Position numbers and translations under genes: made by a program
Part shown: in pieces, positions 1 to 11,326 of the stretch
Position numbering within the stretch: position 1 is the first letter of the stretch
How the letters are laid out: each line of letters starts with the position of its first letter
NCBI GenBank assembly: GCA_021464415.1
Contig: CM038467.1
Coordinates: 47,801,715-47,865,714 of the forward strand
Length of the DNA stretch: 64,000 bases
From: Lonicera japonica
Taxonomy: Eukaryota; Streptophyta; Magnoliopsida; Dipsacales; Caprifoliaceae
Reading direction: 5' to 3'
The notes under the pieces: generated by a model
Seen by the model: only the letters and a program-made list of their open reading frames with translations
Told to the model about the DNA's origin: nothing
Databases searched by the model: none

Positions 1-272
1 TTTCTAAGAGAAGTGCTAAAGCTAAACCAAGCCATGGTGATCATAACAATGGGCCTGACCGCCCTCAAGAGATACCAAAGCTAAACAGCTTCATAATCAT
101 AACGACAATGGGCCTGACCGCCCCCAAGAGAAAGAGTATCAAGATCATAACATATATAACTAGAATATGGCCTCTCCGTCTCAGGTGAATATCAATCGAT
201 AATTAATGGTTGGACCACAGTTCGCAATATCATATCAATCGATCATTACCATATCAATTGTCTCAACAATTG

Positions 273-389
273 TCTAGATTTTCGGACTATTCATCGAGGG
301 CTCTAGACAACCGATGACTCATTAGTGCCTTGCCGTTGTCTAGATTTTCGGACTATTCACCGCGGGCTCTAGACAGCCGACGACTAAAG
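273..389. repeat. Short direct duplication inside LTR
   Basis: Two copies of a roughly 50-bp unit follow each other at about 273-320 and 339-389. Both carry GATTTTCGGACTATTCA and a GGGCTCTAGACA block. A second duplicated unit containing ATGGGCCTGACCGCC lies at about 40-133. This end of the LTR varies relative to the related copy at 42844-45637. Confidence 0.6.
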
Positions 390-1707
390 GACCCCCTAGG
401 AGGTTTAGGGCTTTTCAACCCAAGGGCACCAGGCCCTGCCTATTTTCCCATCCCGGCAAGCACTAACCATATCATTCTCTATCACCTGACGAAAGGCCAA
501 ACAGATACAGATAACCGTGGGCAACATCCCACCATATATATATATAACCGAGAATAGATGCCATGCAGAACAACGATCTCCAGAGAATGATATCCATATA
601 CGAATAAATAACTCCTGAAGAGAGATAATCACATGTTCAAGTATACCACACGAGCATAGACAACCATCCTTAACACTGATATAAGATACAATTCTCCCAA
701 GAAGTATACCATTCTCCATATGCCATGAAGGTACTTCAAGCTTGTCCAGAATATCTCCAAGAACGCCAGGTTGACACAATAATTATGCATTGCAAGCAAT
801 TCATGCTCTAAATGTAAACTAGAAACAACCTATGCCACTTAAACTTCATTCGTCATGTATCCATGTTCCTTAGCATATTCATAACCCGTTCACAAATCCA
901 CTTGGATACAACCAAGCATGTATATCCAAGGAACATCACATATAAGTCTATATTACATAAATGTCAAGTTCAAGTGGCATATCTTGTCTCAACTAATGCA
1001 TCATACAGAAAATAGAAACTTCATATGCCATATAAAGCTCATCCAACATCATACTTGTCCCTTGGTGTATATCAAAATTATTTATTAGTTCAATCATATA
1101 AACTCAATACATATACACCCGAGGGACATCCCGTAGATATCAAATACTATGCGAGAATCGAGTTTATATGGCATATCTCGCCTCACTTATGAAATTCATA
1201 GCTCAATCATACATAATCTATGAATATAAACTAATATGATTTTTATCAATAACATACATATGTCAATCATTGATTCATAATCAATAACAAGGAACATATG
1301 CTTCATATATCACATATATGTATATAAGCATCCATTTCTTGATAATTAAAATCATATTATCGGGTTTAGAAAACATTTAAACTATATAATTGAGTTTTGA
1401 ATTCATATAAACCCCTACCTTGATTTATTAGTGAAGGAGAAGGAGAAAAGAGGAAGCTTTCAGCCTTTCCCCAAACAAACACCAGGAAGAAGACGATGAA
1501 TAGTGAACGAGAGGATGATTCGGAGGATTTGGAGCTTTTATCTCAGATTGATGTTGAGAAATGAGTGAGAATCCTTCAAAGAACCCACCTCTATCTTTCT
1601 CTAGAGCCTTCTAGTTGATAAGAGAGAGCTTGGGTTGAATGGTGTGTTATGGTTATAAATGGTGAGAAAATGGGGTTAAAACTCTAGAAAATTCGACACC
1701 CAGGGCT

Positions 1708-1817
1708 CCAAGATCGATCTTGGACCTCCCAAGATCGATCTTGGGAGATCTCAGACAAAGATCATGACACACAGGGCTCCAAGATCGATCTTGGACTTCC
1801 CAAGATCGATCTTGGGA
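1708..1817. repeat. Four perfect palindromes CCAAGATCGATCTTGG in LTR U3
   Basis: The palindrome CCAAGATCGATCTTGG occurs four times: 1708-1723, within 1726-1747 (perfect over 22 bp), 1779-1794 and within 1798-1817 (perfect over 20 bp). Copies 3 and 4 repeat copies 1 and 2 at a spacing of about 71 bp. In the minus-strand LTR the array sits some 50-60 bp upstream of the TATA-like ATTTATAAC. At the same position the related solo LTR has an unrelated inverted repeat (45095-45130). Confidence 0.9.
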
Positions 1818-2347
1818 GCTCTCAGCCAAAGCTGATTTCACAGCACTGACCACTGTTGGTATTTTGGTCATAACTTCTTGCTCGAGACTCAGATTGGGGT
1901 GATCTTTATGTCCACGAAAAGGTAATTCAAAGATCTATAATTTCCTAAGAGGAAGTTTCTCCAAATTATGGATAAATTATTCCCAAAATTTTCCTGAAGA
2001 CAGTGCTCTGCCAAAGCGCTACTGAATGACCAGAATTTAACGATGGGCCTACTTTGCACCCTGTTTTGACCCACAAGGAGTGCTAATTAGCTTTCGGTCA
2101 AAACATGAAAGTTGTAGAATGATACAAATACTAGATACATGCCCAAACAGAATCTTAATCGGATAAGTAACGAAGGAATTACGATAGCCCAAAGTTAGCT
2201 AGAATTCATAAATCGCAAAGAACCAAAACTTCCTATTTACCAAGCGAAATTCATTCGGACCACCAGAATCACCAAACGATCACTCACATGAGTATAAATA
2301 ATCCAATATACTTCAATTTAAAATAAATTAAATTACGGGGTATTACA

Positions 2348-4242
2348 TAAGCAATGGATGATCAATTAACTAGTGTTTGCTATTTCATAGGTATATTATT
2401 ATTCATAACACTTCATTAACTTAAAACTTTCGCTCTATTTTTGAGATGATTGCTAACTCTTGTTCAACATCTCTTCTATGGGTAGGCGCATTTGTTCTTG
2501 TTTGATTTATAGCAGCAACAAGAGGATTAGTGGGCATGTTCATATTGTTTTATTCTCCTTCCAACATTTGAATCGCCGTTTTCATGGATGGAAGATTTCC
2601 TGGATACCACTAAATATACCATAGCCTTACAATCATAAGCCTTTTTTTTTTTTTTTTTATCACAATAGCATCTCCATCTTCTTTAATACAACTAGGTAGC
2701 TCCTTTCTTTTATAAAGATTGTTAATATATTGTACGAGCTTAATGCGAATGCAATAGATCTACCCACTTAGTGTTGGGCCGACCCGAATGGGAAATTTAC
2801 TTAACCCTAGAGAATCTATAGGGTTTAACCTACTATTCACAGCCTTCATCTTTCAAATATAGACTTTCATTCTCTTTCTAGGGTTATTACCTAAGAACCC
2901 AAAGATTTGTGACGTGGAGAACAAGGGAAAATTCTAGCATTCTACCCAACGCTGTCGCTGAGATCCAGAAGCACACTACGAGGCAACGTACATTAAATTT
3001 TTGTAACAAACAAGTCAGTCAACGATCCTTTCTGCATATTCAGGATTTTTTCGTTTAAGGTATAGCTAAATCTTTTTAAAAATTTCTCAATTGCTCTAAT
3101 TTTCATAGAGAAAATGGGACATGAGATCTCACAATAATGAACGCATAGTTTTAACATTGTATTTGTCAAGCTATCACCAAACTATCAAAAACAAATCACT
3201 GAAAAGATTCTCATGTATACCCAGATAATCCAACTACACCGGATTCAACACTCTTAATCCCACATAAAAAGTAGTGCATTACCCTTATTATTTGATGTAT
3301 TCATGACCCTCTATCAAAAATAAACTGGATGTGGTCACTGGCTTGCTAATGAGTAACAAAACATGATGTGTTATTGAATAGTCTTCCCTAAGTCCTCATA
3401 TCAATCTAATTAGGTCTAATTGCTTTCCTAAACACACCCATTTCCATCTCTTATGATGTTTCCCCCAACAAAATTCCTAAGCTACACTTATCACGATAAA
3501 TCATCGTAGACACTCAATTTTTTTTCTTCCATATGAACACCATTACTATAAATAAAATCAAGGCCCTTAAGAGGCGTAACATATTTGGGTCTAAGTACAT
3601 GAATCATCTTTATCCAAAGATGAATGGAAGTCTATTAATCGTTAACAAATATAATTAATGTTTGTTTTCTCACCTCTTAATGCTAAATTGGATTAAAATC
3701 AAGCATTTAGCGCTAAGAGGTAAGTCATTTGCTGAATGTTTAATTGCACTTTATTGAAAGTTTAAATGTCATTTATTCAACATTTCGAGTCAAATGAAGT
3801 TGAACATTTTTTCAGAGATTCCATTCATCATTAAACATTCATAATTCAGCATCAATGTTCAATAATTAAAGGCTAAAAAAACCAACGACCTCTTAATTTG
3901 GACGGAGGGAGTATTTTGGTAGTTATAAACATCATGTTGGCAAATTCAAGTAAAGGGTTTTTTAATATCACAATTCTAGCAAACCAATATGAATATCCAC
4001 TCTCAATCACAAACATTTTAAGGAGTTATTTATATTTTACCCCATGAAGTTTCATCGCCTTTTCACTTTTGCCCATGAAGTTCAAGTTGTGCTACTAAGC
4101 TCTCATCCGTAAAGTTTGATCTTATTTTCGCTTTAGTTTGAAATCCAATGTGCATTACATGTGGCTTTTTAGTCCAAAAATCCATCCGGTGGTTGGCTTT
4201 TGAATTAAAGTGAAAACAGGAGTAAAATTTAAGGACGAGCAT
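2348..4242. other. AT-rich spacer, no gene recognised
   Basis: No frame of convincing length or composition was found. The only recognisable piece is at about 3870-3914. It ends in GGACGGAGGGAGTA, the inverse of the TACTCCCTCCGTCC end common in plant Stowaway-type MITEs. I could not find the opposite end, so it is treated as a MITE fragment. A T18 run lies at 2641-2659. Confidence 0.5.
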
Positions 4243-5002
4243 TAGGGGTGGCAATTTGTGACACGACACGATAACATGACTCAAACGTAACCAACACATA
4301 ATTAGAAGGTTAGGGTTAAATGGGTAGTGTCAAAGTTGGGCTGACCCACTTAATGCAATTATTAAAATGCTTGGGTTAGGGTCAACTCGTGTAACATGAA
4401 AATATCAACCCATGTAACACAAACCCATATAACCCATATAACACCGCGTGTAAGAAAGGTTACTATAAGCAAAAAAAAAATTAGGCTAAACCTCAACCTA
4501 GATACCCTTACTTTTCCTTATACTGGATATTGCCACGTGCTTACACCTAGAATTTAAATGAACGTGAGAATGTTGGTATAAGTTAAATTCAAAATAATAC
4601 CCTTTAAAATTTGTAAATTATGTGTATGATAAATAGAAATCAATAAATGGTATAAGAACCATTTGAGGTAGCTTTGTGTTTATAAAGATATGTTAACTCG
4701 TATTATGATACATTCTAATTTCTTGTAGTCCCTACTAAGATAAGACAAGTAAAAAACCTAAACCTTTATTTATAATTTAAGGGAATATAATTTAACTATG
4801 TTTATTTTGGTGTGATAAAATTTATTTAGAATGACTTTTTAATGTTTTAGTAAACGGGTTACATGTGTCAACTTGTGTAGCACGATTAATATATGGTCAG
4901 GTTATGGTTAAATATTTTGACATGATTAGTTAATCATGTCGGGTTAGTGTTGACCTTTCTAATAATTTCAACAAGTGTAACAAGGCACGATTGCCTCCAC
5001 TA
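4243..5002. mobile_element. hAT-type non-autonomous transposon (MITE)
   Basis: The left end TAGGGGTGGCAAT is the classic hAT MITE terminus. The right end, read in reverse, is TAGTGGAGGCAAT, giving imperfect terminal inverted repeats. The flanks show an 8-bp target duplication, ACGAGCAT (4235-4242) and ACAAGCAT (5003-5010), with one mismatch; 8 bp is the hAT size. The interior has the subterminal ACACGA and GGGTTA motifs often found in these elements and no transposase. Confidence 0.8.
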
Positions 5003-6495
5003 ACAAGCATGATGCAAAATGACCTTCATGCATGAAATAACAAAAACAGTCCAACTGTAAGGGCTAAATTGTAAATAACTCCATTTTAAGGGTCAAGAAA
5101 TCTAAAGAATAATAAAGCGTAGACGTACCAAAAGGACGAAAGGGGTGGGGGGGGGGGGGAAGAGAAAAACATAGGTGTAGAGATCGATGGAGGTAGCCAC
5201 AGTTGCAGATCCGTGAACGATGGTGTGTTTGCCGGCGAGTATTATCTCCCCCAGAGCTCCGCACTCACCCACATACTCACTCACTTACTAGTTCGATCTA
5301 AATTTTTCTCTCCAACAAAGCAAAATAATGTGTAAATTGGCGATCCTTTTCTCAATCTAATAGTTCTATGAAATCTTGTTATCAAATAATGAGGGAGAGA
5401 AATGTCTTCTACTGTGGCTAACAAAAGGAGGTAACCCTCCATTCATGGTATCCCGTTCGTTTAAGTTATTATTATGGAGATGGTGATGGTAGTAGGCTCA
5501 TGCTGACTGATGGCACGTATATGAGTTCAATAGGAAATGTCCAAAGTAAACTTATGAACTTCCTTCGATTTATCCCATCATAATCACGCCTCACACAATA
5601 ATAAGATAAAAATCGACACCAAATTATAAATTAATGGTATATTATCATGCCCATGCAAAACTTTAGTAATTAATTATCAGGTTGACCCATTGTACACAAA
5701 ATGATAACAAATCAATTACAAGTTTATGCTTGACGAATTCGGGTTATATATTAAACGCGTTAATTATTATTATTATTATTTTTAATAAAACTAGTGTTTA
5801 TTAAATTATGGTTTTCCATTAGCTTGTCAATGGTATTTTAAAAACCAATACCAAATGGCTCGATTTTTATGTATATTCATTATTTTCAGTGAATTTCGGT
5901 TTTGGTATATGTAGTTAGTTTCGGTTTCGATAAACAGTATTATAAGCGTAACATTTTATAAATATTTTCAGTTGACTTCATTTTTTGATAAATCGGAAGA
6001 ACTTTATATTAGAGACTAGAATTTTAGACGAAAAATGGGACGAATTTAAGAACTACTTGTTGGAAAATTATATTGATTATTCTACTGTGAAAAACGGAAA
6101 TACAAAATAGAGAAAAACATATCGGTCGAGGCTCGTGTAAACACAATTTCCTAAGATGAAAATTGCCTGCTGAAATTGATGCTGTTAGCCTTCAAGAGCA
6201 TACACCTCCCAGGATTCAATGACATTAGGGTTACTACCAGCAACTGTAGAACCCTAATGGAACTCTCAAAGTACTCCAAAATGTTAATAAGAAAAATAGT
6301 GAAGAAGAAAAAAAACGAAGAAGAAGAAGACTTTTTTTTTGTATATCTATCTCTCACCGAGTTACTACTATGTATACGTGCAACAGAATAGACGTGGGGA
6401 TAGAATTGTGTTACGCAGAAGGCGCAACCTCCCTAACGTCTCAAAAGTCATGGTCAAACGCTTATTTAATAAAAAATGAATTTAACTTAATTGAT
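5003..6495. other. AT-rich spacer, no gene recognised
   Basis: This stretch holds a G12 run at about 5147-5159, a TTA microsatellite near 5760 and an A/G-rich stretch near 6300. The short open frames at 5064-5284 and 6151-6391 lie in low-complexity sequence and overlap on both strands. I see no domain in them. Confidence 0.5.
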
Positions 6496-6500
6496 AAAAC

Positions 6501-8052
6501 TGTAGGTCGGATTTCAACCCTAGAGGGGGGGGGGGGTGAATAGGGTTTAAAAACTTTAATGTGGAATTAAAATTTTTTTTTAAATGTTTAAGTAAAACAA
6601 TTTTACTAAACAAATTTATCAAGGAATGCAATCAATTGAACAAATAAACAAACAATCCCAAGAGCGAATAATCAAACAATCTCAAGACAAATAATCAAAC
6701 AATAGTAAGTAAATAAAGAGATTGAGTTAGAAAGATTGAACCGATTTGAAGTCCAAGGCTTTTTGTCCTCACGGTTTTGGTTTACCAAACCATAATCCGC
6801 GCTCGGTTAGTTCCCTGAGAATTTCCACTAAAATCAATCTCCTTCCGGGTGAAGCTCAAACCTCTACAAGTGTTGTTGTCCCACACACTTTACAAGTATT
6901 GCTATACCACAATACTCTCACAAGATACCCTTTTGCTAACCTTGTGAAATTTACCTTTCACAAAAACTAAACAAGAATTTACCTTCTTTTTTTTCCTATG
7001 AGATTTACATCTCACAATGAATTCTAATTGTTTGGTGATTCACACCAATTTACAATAACTCTCTAAAGTGTGTAAAGAATACAATTTAAAGCTCACACTA
7101 GAGTTATCTTATTTGATCAAGATGATATAGCTCAAATGATTAATGATTGATCAAAATAATTCTTCAATCTTTGAATGATGAAGATAGATGAAGAATAGAG
7201 TATATGAATGATTCAAGGTGTACAAAATGAGTCTTGGAAGTCATATAAATAGTCCAAGAAGCAATATGGGCGTTTGGGGGTAGTTAGGAGTGGTTAGAGG
7301 CCAAAACTAGGCTTGCAAGAAATCTCCAACGGCTATATTTTCTCAAGTGAGTCGACTCCCCTGGTCCCCATGTAATCGACTCCCAGCAATTTCATGTAGT
7401 CGACTACATTGCTCTGGAGTGTGGATGTTTTGTGCAATTTTTCAACTTTTGTATTTTGACTCCAAAATAGATTCTAATGCTTGGGGAATGTCAAAAATAG
7501 GTTTCTAAGACTTCCAATATAGTTTTTGTATCAAAATTCATTCATATGAATTTATTAAGAATTTATTTCAAAATCGGTTTTTATAAGAATGATGTTTTGA
7601 AATGATTTTGATTCAAACTGATTTTGATCAATCTAAGAATGATGCATGTTCATGTTTGAGCTATATAATCAATCAACTAAGAAACTTTACATAAATCCTA
7701 AGCAAACACTCAATTACCGAATAAGTGAGTCTTCGAATGCTTCGATTTGTTTATTCAAATTGATTCTTCATTTGAAGATTTTTTCTTGAAGCTTTGGCAT
7801 ATGATCCTTGATCTTTTGTGCTTCATGAATTGCTAGCATGTGTGTGATAAGGTTGATCTCTTGCTAGTCCAATGCTTTGTTGACTTGATCGGATATTGAT
7901 TGAACGATCCTTGTCAAACTTCCTTTGAGCAATCATGCTATTCTTGATTTTCCAAATAAGAAAGTTATAATCTTAAATCAAGAACATGTTAAATTACACA
8001 TGATTGATTTATCGTTATTATCAAAAGAAGATTAAGACCTACAAGGTCAACA
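6501..8052 (-). mobile_element. 3' LTR of the copia element
   Basis: This LTR is 1552 bp and is repeated at 29281-30281 plus 36689-37232. Its plus-strand ends are TGTAGGTCGG and GGTCAACA. Palindromes lie at 7349-7358 (GAGTCGACTC) and 7394-7409 (ATGTAGTCGACTACAT). A TATAAATA box-like sequence near 7243-7252 can be read on either strand. A C/G homopolymer near 6525 is longer than in the other LTR. Confidence 0.9.
7349..7409. repeat. Paired GTCGAC-core palindromes in copia LTR
   Basis: Three GTCGAC-type sites lie within 61 bp: GAGTCGACTC at 7349-7358, a mutated middle copy near 7374-7381 and the 16-bp ATGTAGTCGACTACAT at 7394-7409. The other LTR has the same three at 30122-30131, 30147-30154 (still AGTCGACT) and 30167-30182. 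Confidence 0.85.
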
Positions 8053-8067
8053 ATCTACCCCTTTTTT
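8053..8067 (-). other. Polypurine tract of the copia element
   Basis: On the minus strand AAAAAAGGGGTAGAT lies directly upstream of the LTR start TGTTGACC, which is the usual place of the plus-strand primer in plant copia elements. A second purine run, TTGAGGGGGAGC, lies at about 8138-8150. Confidence 0.75.
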
Positions 8068-8517
8068 ATGATGACAATAAATTAATGTGTGTTTTCAATA
8101 ACAAGCATAAATAGCATATGAATAAATGATATATGCTCCCCCTCAATTTATGCAAAGATAAAATAAATGATTTGTTAAAAGCATTGCAAATATTTGAGAT
8201 AGATTTAAAACCAATAAAATATTTTTGATCTCAAATAAAGTTTTCAAAAGAAAACAAGTATCAATGTTAAAGACATAAAGTAATTAATAGTCTTACCAAC
8301 ATTGATTGCCACCAACACACATTTTCTCCTCCTATGGCAACATAAAAAAGGCTAAGGCCATGGAGAGAAAATGGTAGCTCCAAGAGTGCTTCATCGATGA
8401 GGCAATGATTTGTATGCCTCCTCATCTTTTGCCATAAGGCAAAGGTGTGCCGTCTCCTCATCGCTTGACTTGATATCGGATTCGTCTTGTTCCGATTCGC
8501 TTCAAATTTCTTTGAGA
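8068..8517 (-). pseudogene. Distal end of the copia gag (remnant)
   Basis: This is the continuation of the gag frame at 28235-29137, cut off by the Tat insertion: the frame runs through the GCATG target site. On the minus strand it shows an acidic stretch (DESDIKSSDEE) followed by AHLCLMAKDEE, as found just past the zinc knuckle in plant copia gag. An in-frame TGA lies a few codons after the junction and another stop follows within about 45 codons. Nothing of protease or integrase follows before the polypurine tract. Confidence 0.6.
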
Positions 8518-8663
8518 GCATGTGTAGACACCCCGATTCGTGACCCCCGCAAGAACCCTAACGACCTTTGAGAACTGCTATTTCTGGAGTCCGGGTCCCA
8601 CCCGAACACCCGAAACTGCCCCGGGAGCATCCGTTGGCCAAACAAACCCGTTTCTAAGAGAAA

Positions 8664-8960
8664 TGTCGCACGACATTCAAGATTGTCGCGCGACATACAC
8701 CAGAATGTCGTGCGACATACACCAGTATGTCGCACGACAATCCCACTTTATAGGAACATGTCGCGCGACATGTCCCCACCACTCCACTTTCTGACTCAGC
8801 AGTGAGTCAGAATCATCATTAAAGTAAGTGTCGCGCGACATACACCCAAATGTCACGCGACAGTCAAGTATGTCGCGCGACAATCCTACCTTTTAGGGAA
8901 CATGTCGCGCGACATACACCCAAATGTCGCGCGACATACACCTTTTCAGCACTATAAATA
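8664..8960 (+). promoter_or_regulatory. U3 promoter: ten TGTCGCGCGACA palindromes plus TATA box
   Basis: Copies start at 8664, 8684, 8706, 8728, 8759, 8829, 8851, 8871, 8903 and 8925. Six are exact. The copies at 8664, 8706, 8728 and 8851 have one CG changed to CA or TG, as expected of methyl-cytosine decay. Spacers are often ATACACC-like, so the unit behaves as a loose tandem repeat of about 20-22 bp. TATAAATA at 8953-8960 follows the last copy by 16 bp. That the LTR promoter starts downstream of this TATA is inferred. Confidence 0.85.
8789..8812. repeat. Inverted repeat with TGACTCA/TGAGTCA arms
   Basis: TTCTGACTCA and TGAGTCAGAA form perfect 10-bp arms around the 4-base loop GCAG. TGAGTCA is the classic bZIP (GCN4-like) core, so this may be a paired bZIP site or a cruciform. 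It is conserved at 26049-26072 in the second LTR. Confidence 0.7.
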
Positions 8961-10183
8961 GGCCATCACCTCCCAAGGTTTAAGGAGACCAACATCAAAG
9001 CAAAAAACAGCAATTTTAGAGCAGGATTGCGGGTTTATGATCTGATTTTCTGATTTTTCGTCAAGTATTTTCTATTATCGTCTTATTTCTGAAGAATTAT
9101 CGAATCTATTCTCGGGAATTGAATTCTCGAAAATATCTGAAGAAGGAGAAGATTATTATCGCCAGAGATCTCTCTGCCATATTATATTCTCTTTCTTATT
9201 ATTATTCTCGTCGGGAAGGTAAATAAAGTTTGTCTGTGTACTTGTTTTATTTCCTAGTAAGCGAAGCGGCAATATGGTTGTGCTAGGTTCCTAACGCGCT
9301 GGAAAATCAGGTTTGTCTGTGTACTTGTTTTATTTCTGTTGTTTTGTCCACGTTTTATTTGAATAAACTTATTGCCAAGTTATAAATAGTCTACCATCGT
9401 CAAAATAAAAGACCCTGATAAAACCATTTGCAAAACCAGAAGAATAAGTAGATTATCGTCCGGATAAAAATCTGTTTTCAAAACCCGGATTGACAAAACT
9501 TATCTAGGAATTAAAATCAACATATCTTGTCTTCTCTATAGTCTGCGACGTGTCTGATAACTCTCCTCAAGAGTTCTGATTCCACATTAAATTAGTTCCA
9601 ATACGAAATCCGAATTTTTACAAAAGTAATCATAAACGCGAGAAAACCGTCATTATCCGAGGAAATAATACGGGACACTCTTTCAACATAAAAGGTTTTG
9701 TCATTTGTATTTACATCTTTCAAAACATCGGATCTCAGAACACAAAGGTTTCTACCCCTTTCCCGTATTTCCCCAGAAATTAGGGTTTTCATTTAAAAAG
9801 TAGTAGACTGTCAGTAAAAGCATCCAAGTTTTTCAACATAAAATAAACATATAAGACCACTAGAGACCGAAAGGGCGGAATGGGTGCTTAACACCTTCCC
9901 AAACCGTAATATAGTTCCCGAACCCTATAGAATCCTGGTTTCGTAGACAAACGTGTAAAGAAAGGCTTATTTGTAGCCTTTCCTCTTACACGACCCCTTT
10001 TGTCCGTTTTCTCGTAAAACGTACTGGCGACTCTGAACGAACCCCTTTGCATCTGGAATAGACGTAGGGACACCCGATACAAATCACTCCAAGAAAATGG
10101 AACGACGGAATCCGTTCTGATGTTTCAGACGCCCAAGCGAACGGGGATGAGACCCGGGGCGTCGCATTTGCGGATTCTCACAG

Positions 10184-10201
10184 TGGCGACTCTGCTGGGG
10201 A
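10184..10201 (+). other. Primer binding site of the Tat element
   Basis: TGGCGACTCTGCTGGGGA begins one base after the LTR end. It should pair with the 3' end of a tRNA ending in CCA. An Arg tRNA is likely, as used by Ogre/Tat elements, but I could not check this. It is repeated at 27370-27387. Confidence 0.8.
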
Positions 10202-11326
10202 GAGTGAGAACTAGGCTCTTATATGTGGATTTCCTGTTTATAATATGTTGATATGCATGCTTTTACTGCTTTCCCTACTTGCCCCCTGACGTGGCGCCTG
10301 GATTTTTATTGTTGACTTGACCTAGAGGCGCAGTAGAGTCCATTCATTGACATAGACATATGTTTAGGATTCCCCCTTTTTTTGCTGTATATGATTGTAA
10401 AGAAATATCCTTTTAAATAAAAATGGCGTTTTCAAAATACACCTCGAAGATAAAGATTTTTGCAATTGACCTTTTGAAAATTCTTATTTTGCACGCACTT
10501 TCACAAATCATGCATTGGTTCTACGAGTGTGAATTTACCCCGAACCCTCGGAAGTATTATAAGTGAGTAGGGAGTTGGCTTGCTTGGGCCAACATAAACC
10601 GAAAGCATTTACTTTCACTCTCCTTGGCCAAGTACGCCCCCGAGGTATATCGAGTGACGAGAACACTCACGTACCCGGGAAGTATATCAAAAGATTCTTG
10701 CACGTACCCGCCCTTGGGGTATATCGTAAGATCTTGCCAAATAGGAGGGAGCCTAAAGCCTTCACCTTGCATTACACCTGCGTTGCATATAGGAAGAGTC
10801 AAAGATAGAACACTCTTATACTTTTTTTCATCAACCGTGAGGAGTTCGCACCACGTAGGGCCTTGTCATGTATATCTCCCCCAGATATTGGCAAGTACGG
10901 CCGGAGGCTGTCCAACCTCCGTCGTAGAAACTTACATCGAGGTTTAACTCGTTGTGACTTTCCCCGGTACATCTCCCATGAAAAGCAACTCAAGAGGAGG
11001 GATATTCCCAATTTTCATAAAATCAAAAAAATGAGTTTTTCAAAATTCGAGACGAGTAGGATAACCCAAGGAGCACTTCGCTGCCTATCCTAAACTCCCA
11101 CTGGGAATTCACTCAAGTTGTTGTTGACGTGTCTTTATAAAACACCCAAAACTTGGTTTTCGTTGTTTTTCTTTTTTCCGTGGTTCTTTTGGCAAAAATG
11201 GGTCACATCATAGTCTTCCTTCATCTTCGCCCTTGGTTCCGTCTACAGCCGTAATACAACGACAGTCTGGAAGGTTGGGCTGGTCGGGATCACACCGGAA
11301 GATTAGTAAGACCGAACACACCGGAA
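10202..11326 (+). other. Untranslated leader of the Tat element
   Basis: About 1.1 kb lies between PBS and the gag start. Short overlapping frames on both strands here show no domain and are not counted as genes. Near 10640-10730 there are repeated CACGTACCCG and GGTATATCG motifs. The first roughly 500 bp are duplicated at 27388-27873. Confidence 0.7.

Larger units (their letters stand above)
1..2347 (-). mobile_element. LTR of a Ty3/gypsy element, truncated by window start
   Basis: The stretch from about 400 to 2347 matches, block for block, the complete solo LTR at 42844-45637. Shared blocks lie near 410-465, 820-960 and 1860-2340. The right end reads GGGGTATTACA, the reverse of an LTR start of the TGTAAYACCCC type, so the LTR points to the minus strand. 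DNA just right of 2347 is not polypurine, so this is either the 5' LTR of a minus-strand element lying off the window or a solo LTR. A minus-strand TATA-like ATTTATAAC lies near 1650-1660. No coding potential is seen. Confidence 0.75.
8523..10182 (+). mobile_element. 5' LTR of the Tat element
   Basis: The LTR is 1660 bp, starts TGTAGACACC and ends TTCTCACA. U3 carries ten palindromes of the TGTCGCGCGACA type (8664-8936) followed by TATAAATA at 8953-8960. Between palindrome groups lies an inverted repeat with TGACTCA cores (8789-8812). It is longer than the second LTR by 32 bp, mainly through the number of palindrome units. Confidence 0.95.

Noticed and set aside
6176..6391. Small gene at the A/G-rich stretch
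   Set aside because: Low-complexity codons, an opposite-strand frame of the same length and no domain.
8664..8936. Regularly spaced palindromes as a possible CRISPR array
   Set aside because: This is a plant LTR; spacers are themselves repeated and no cas genes exist. The array lies in U3 upstream of a TATA box.
10557..11093. Several overlapping frames in the Tat leader
   Set aside because: They occur on both strands, are short and domain-less, and lie in the duplicated untranslated leader.
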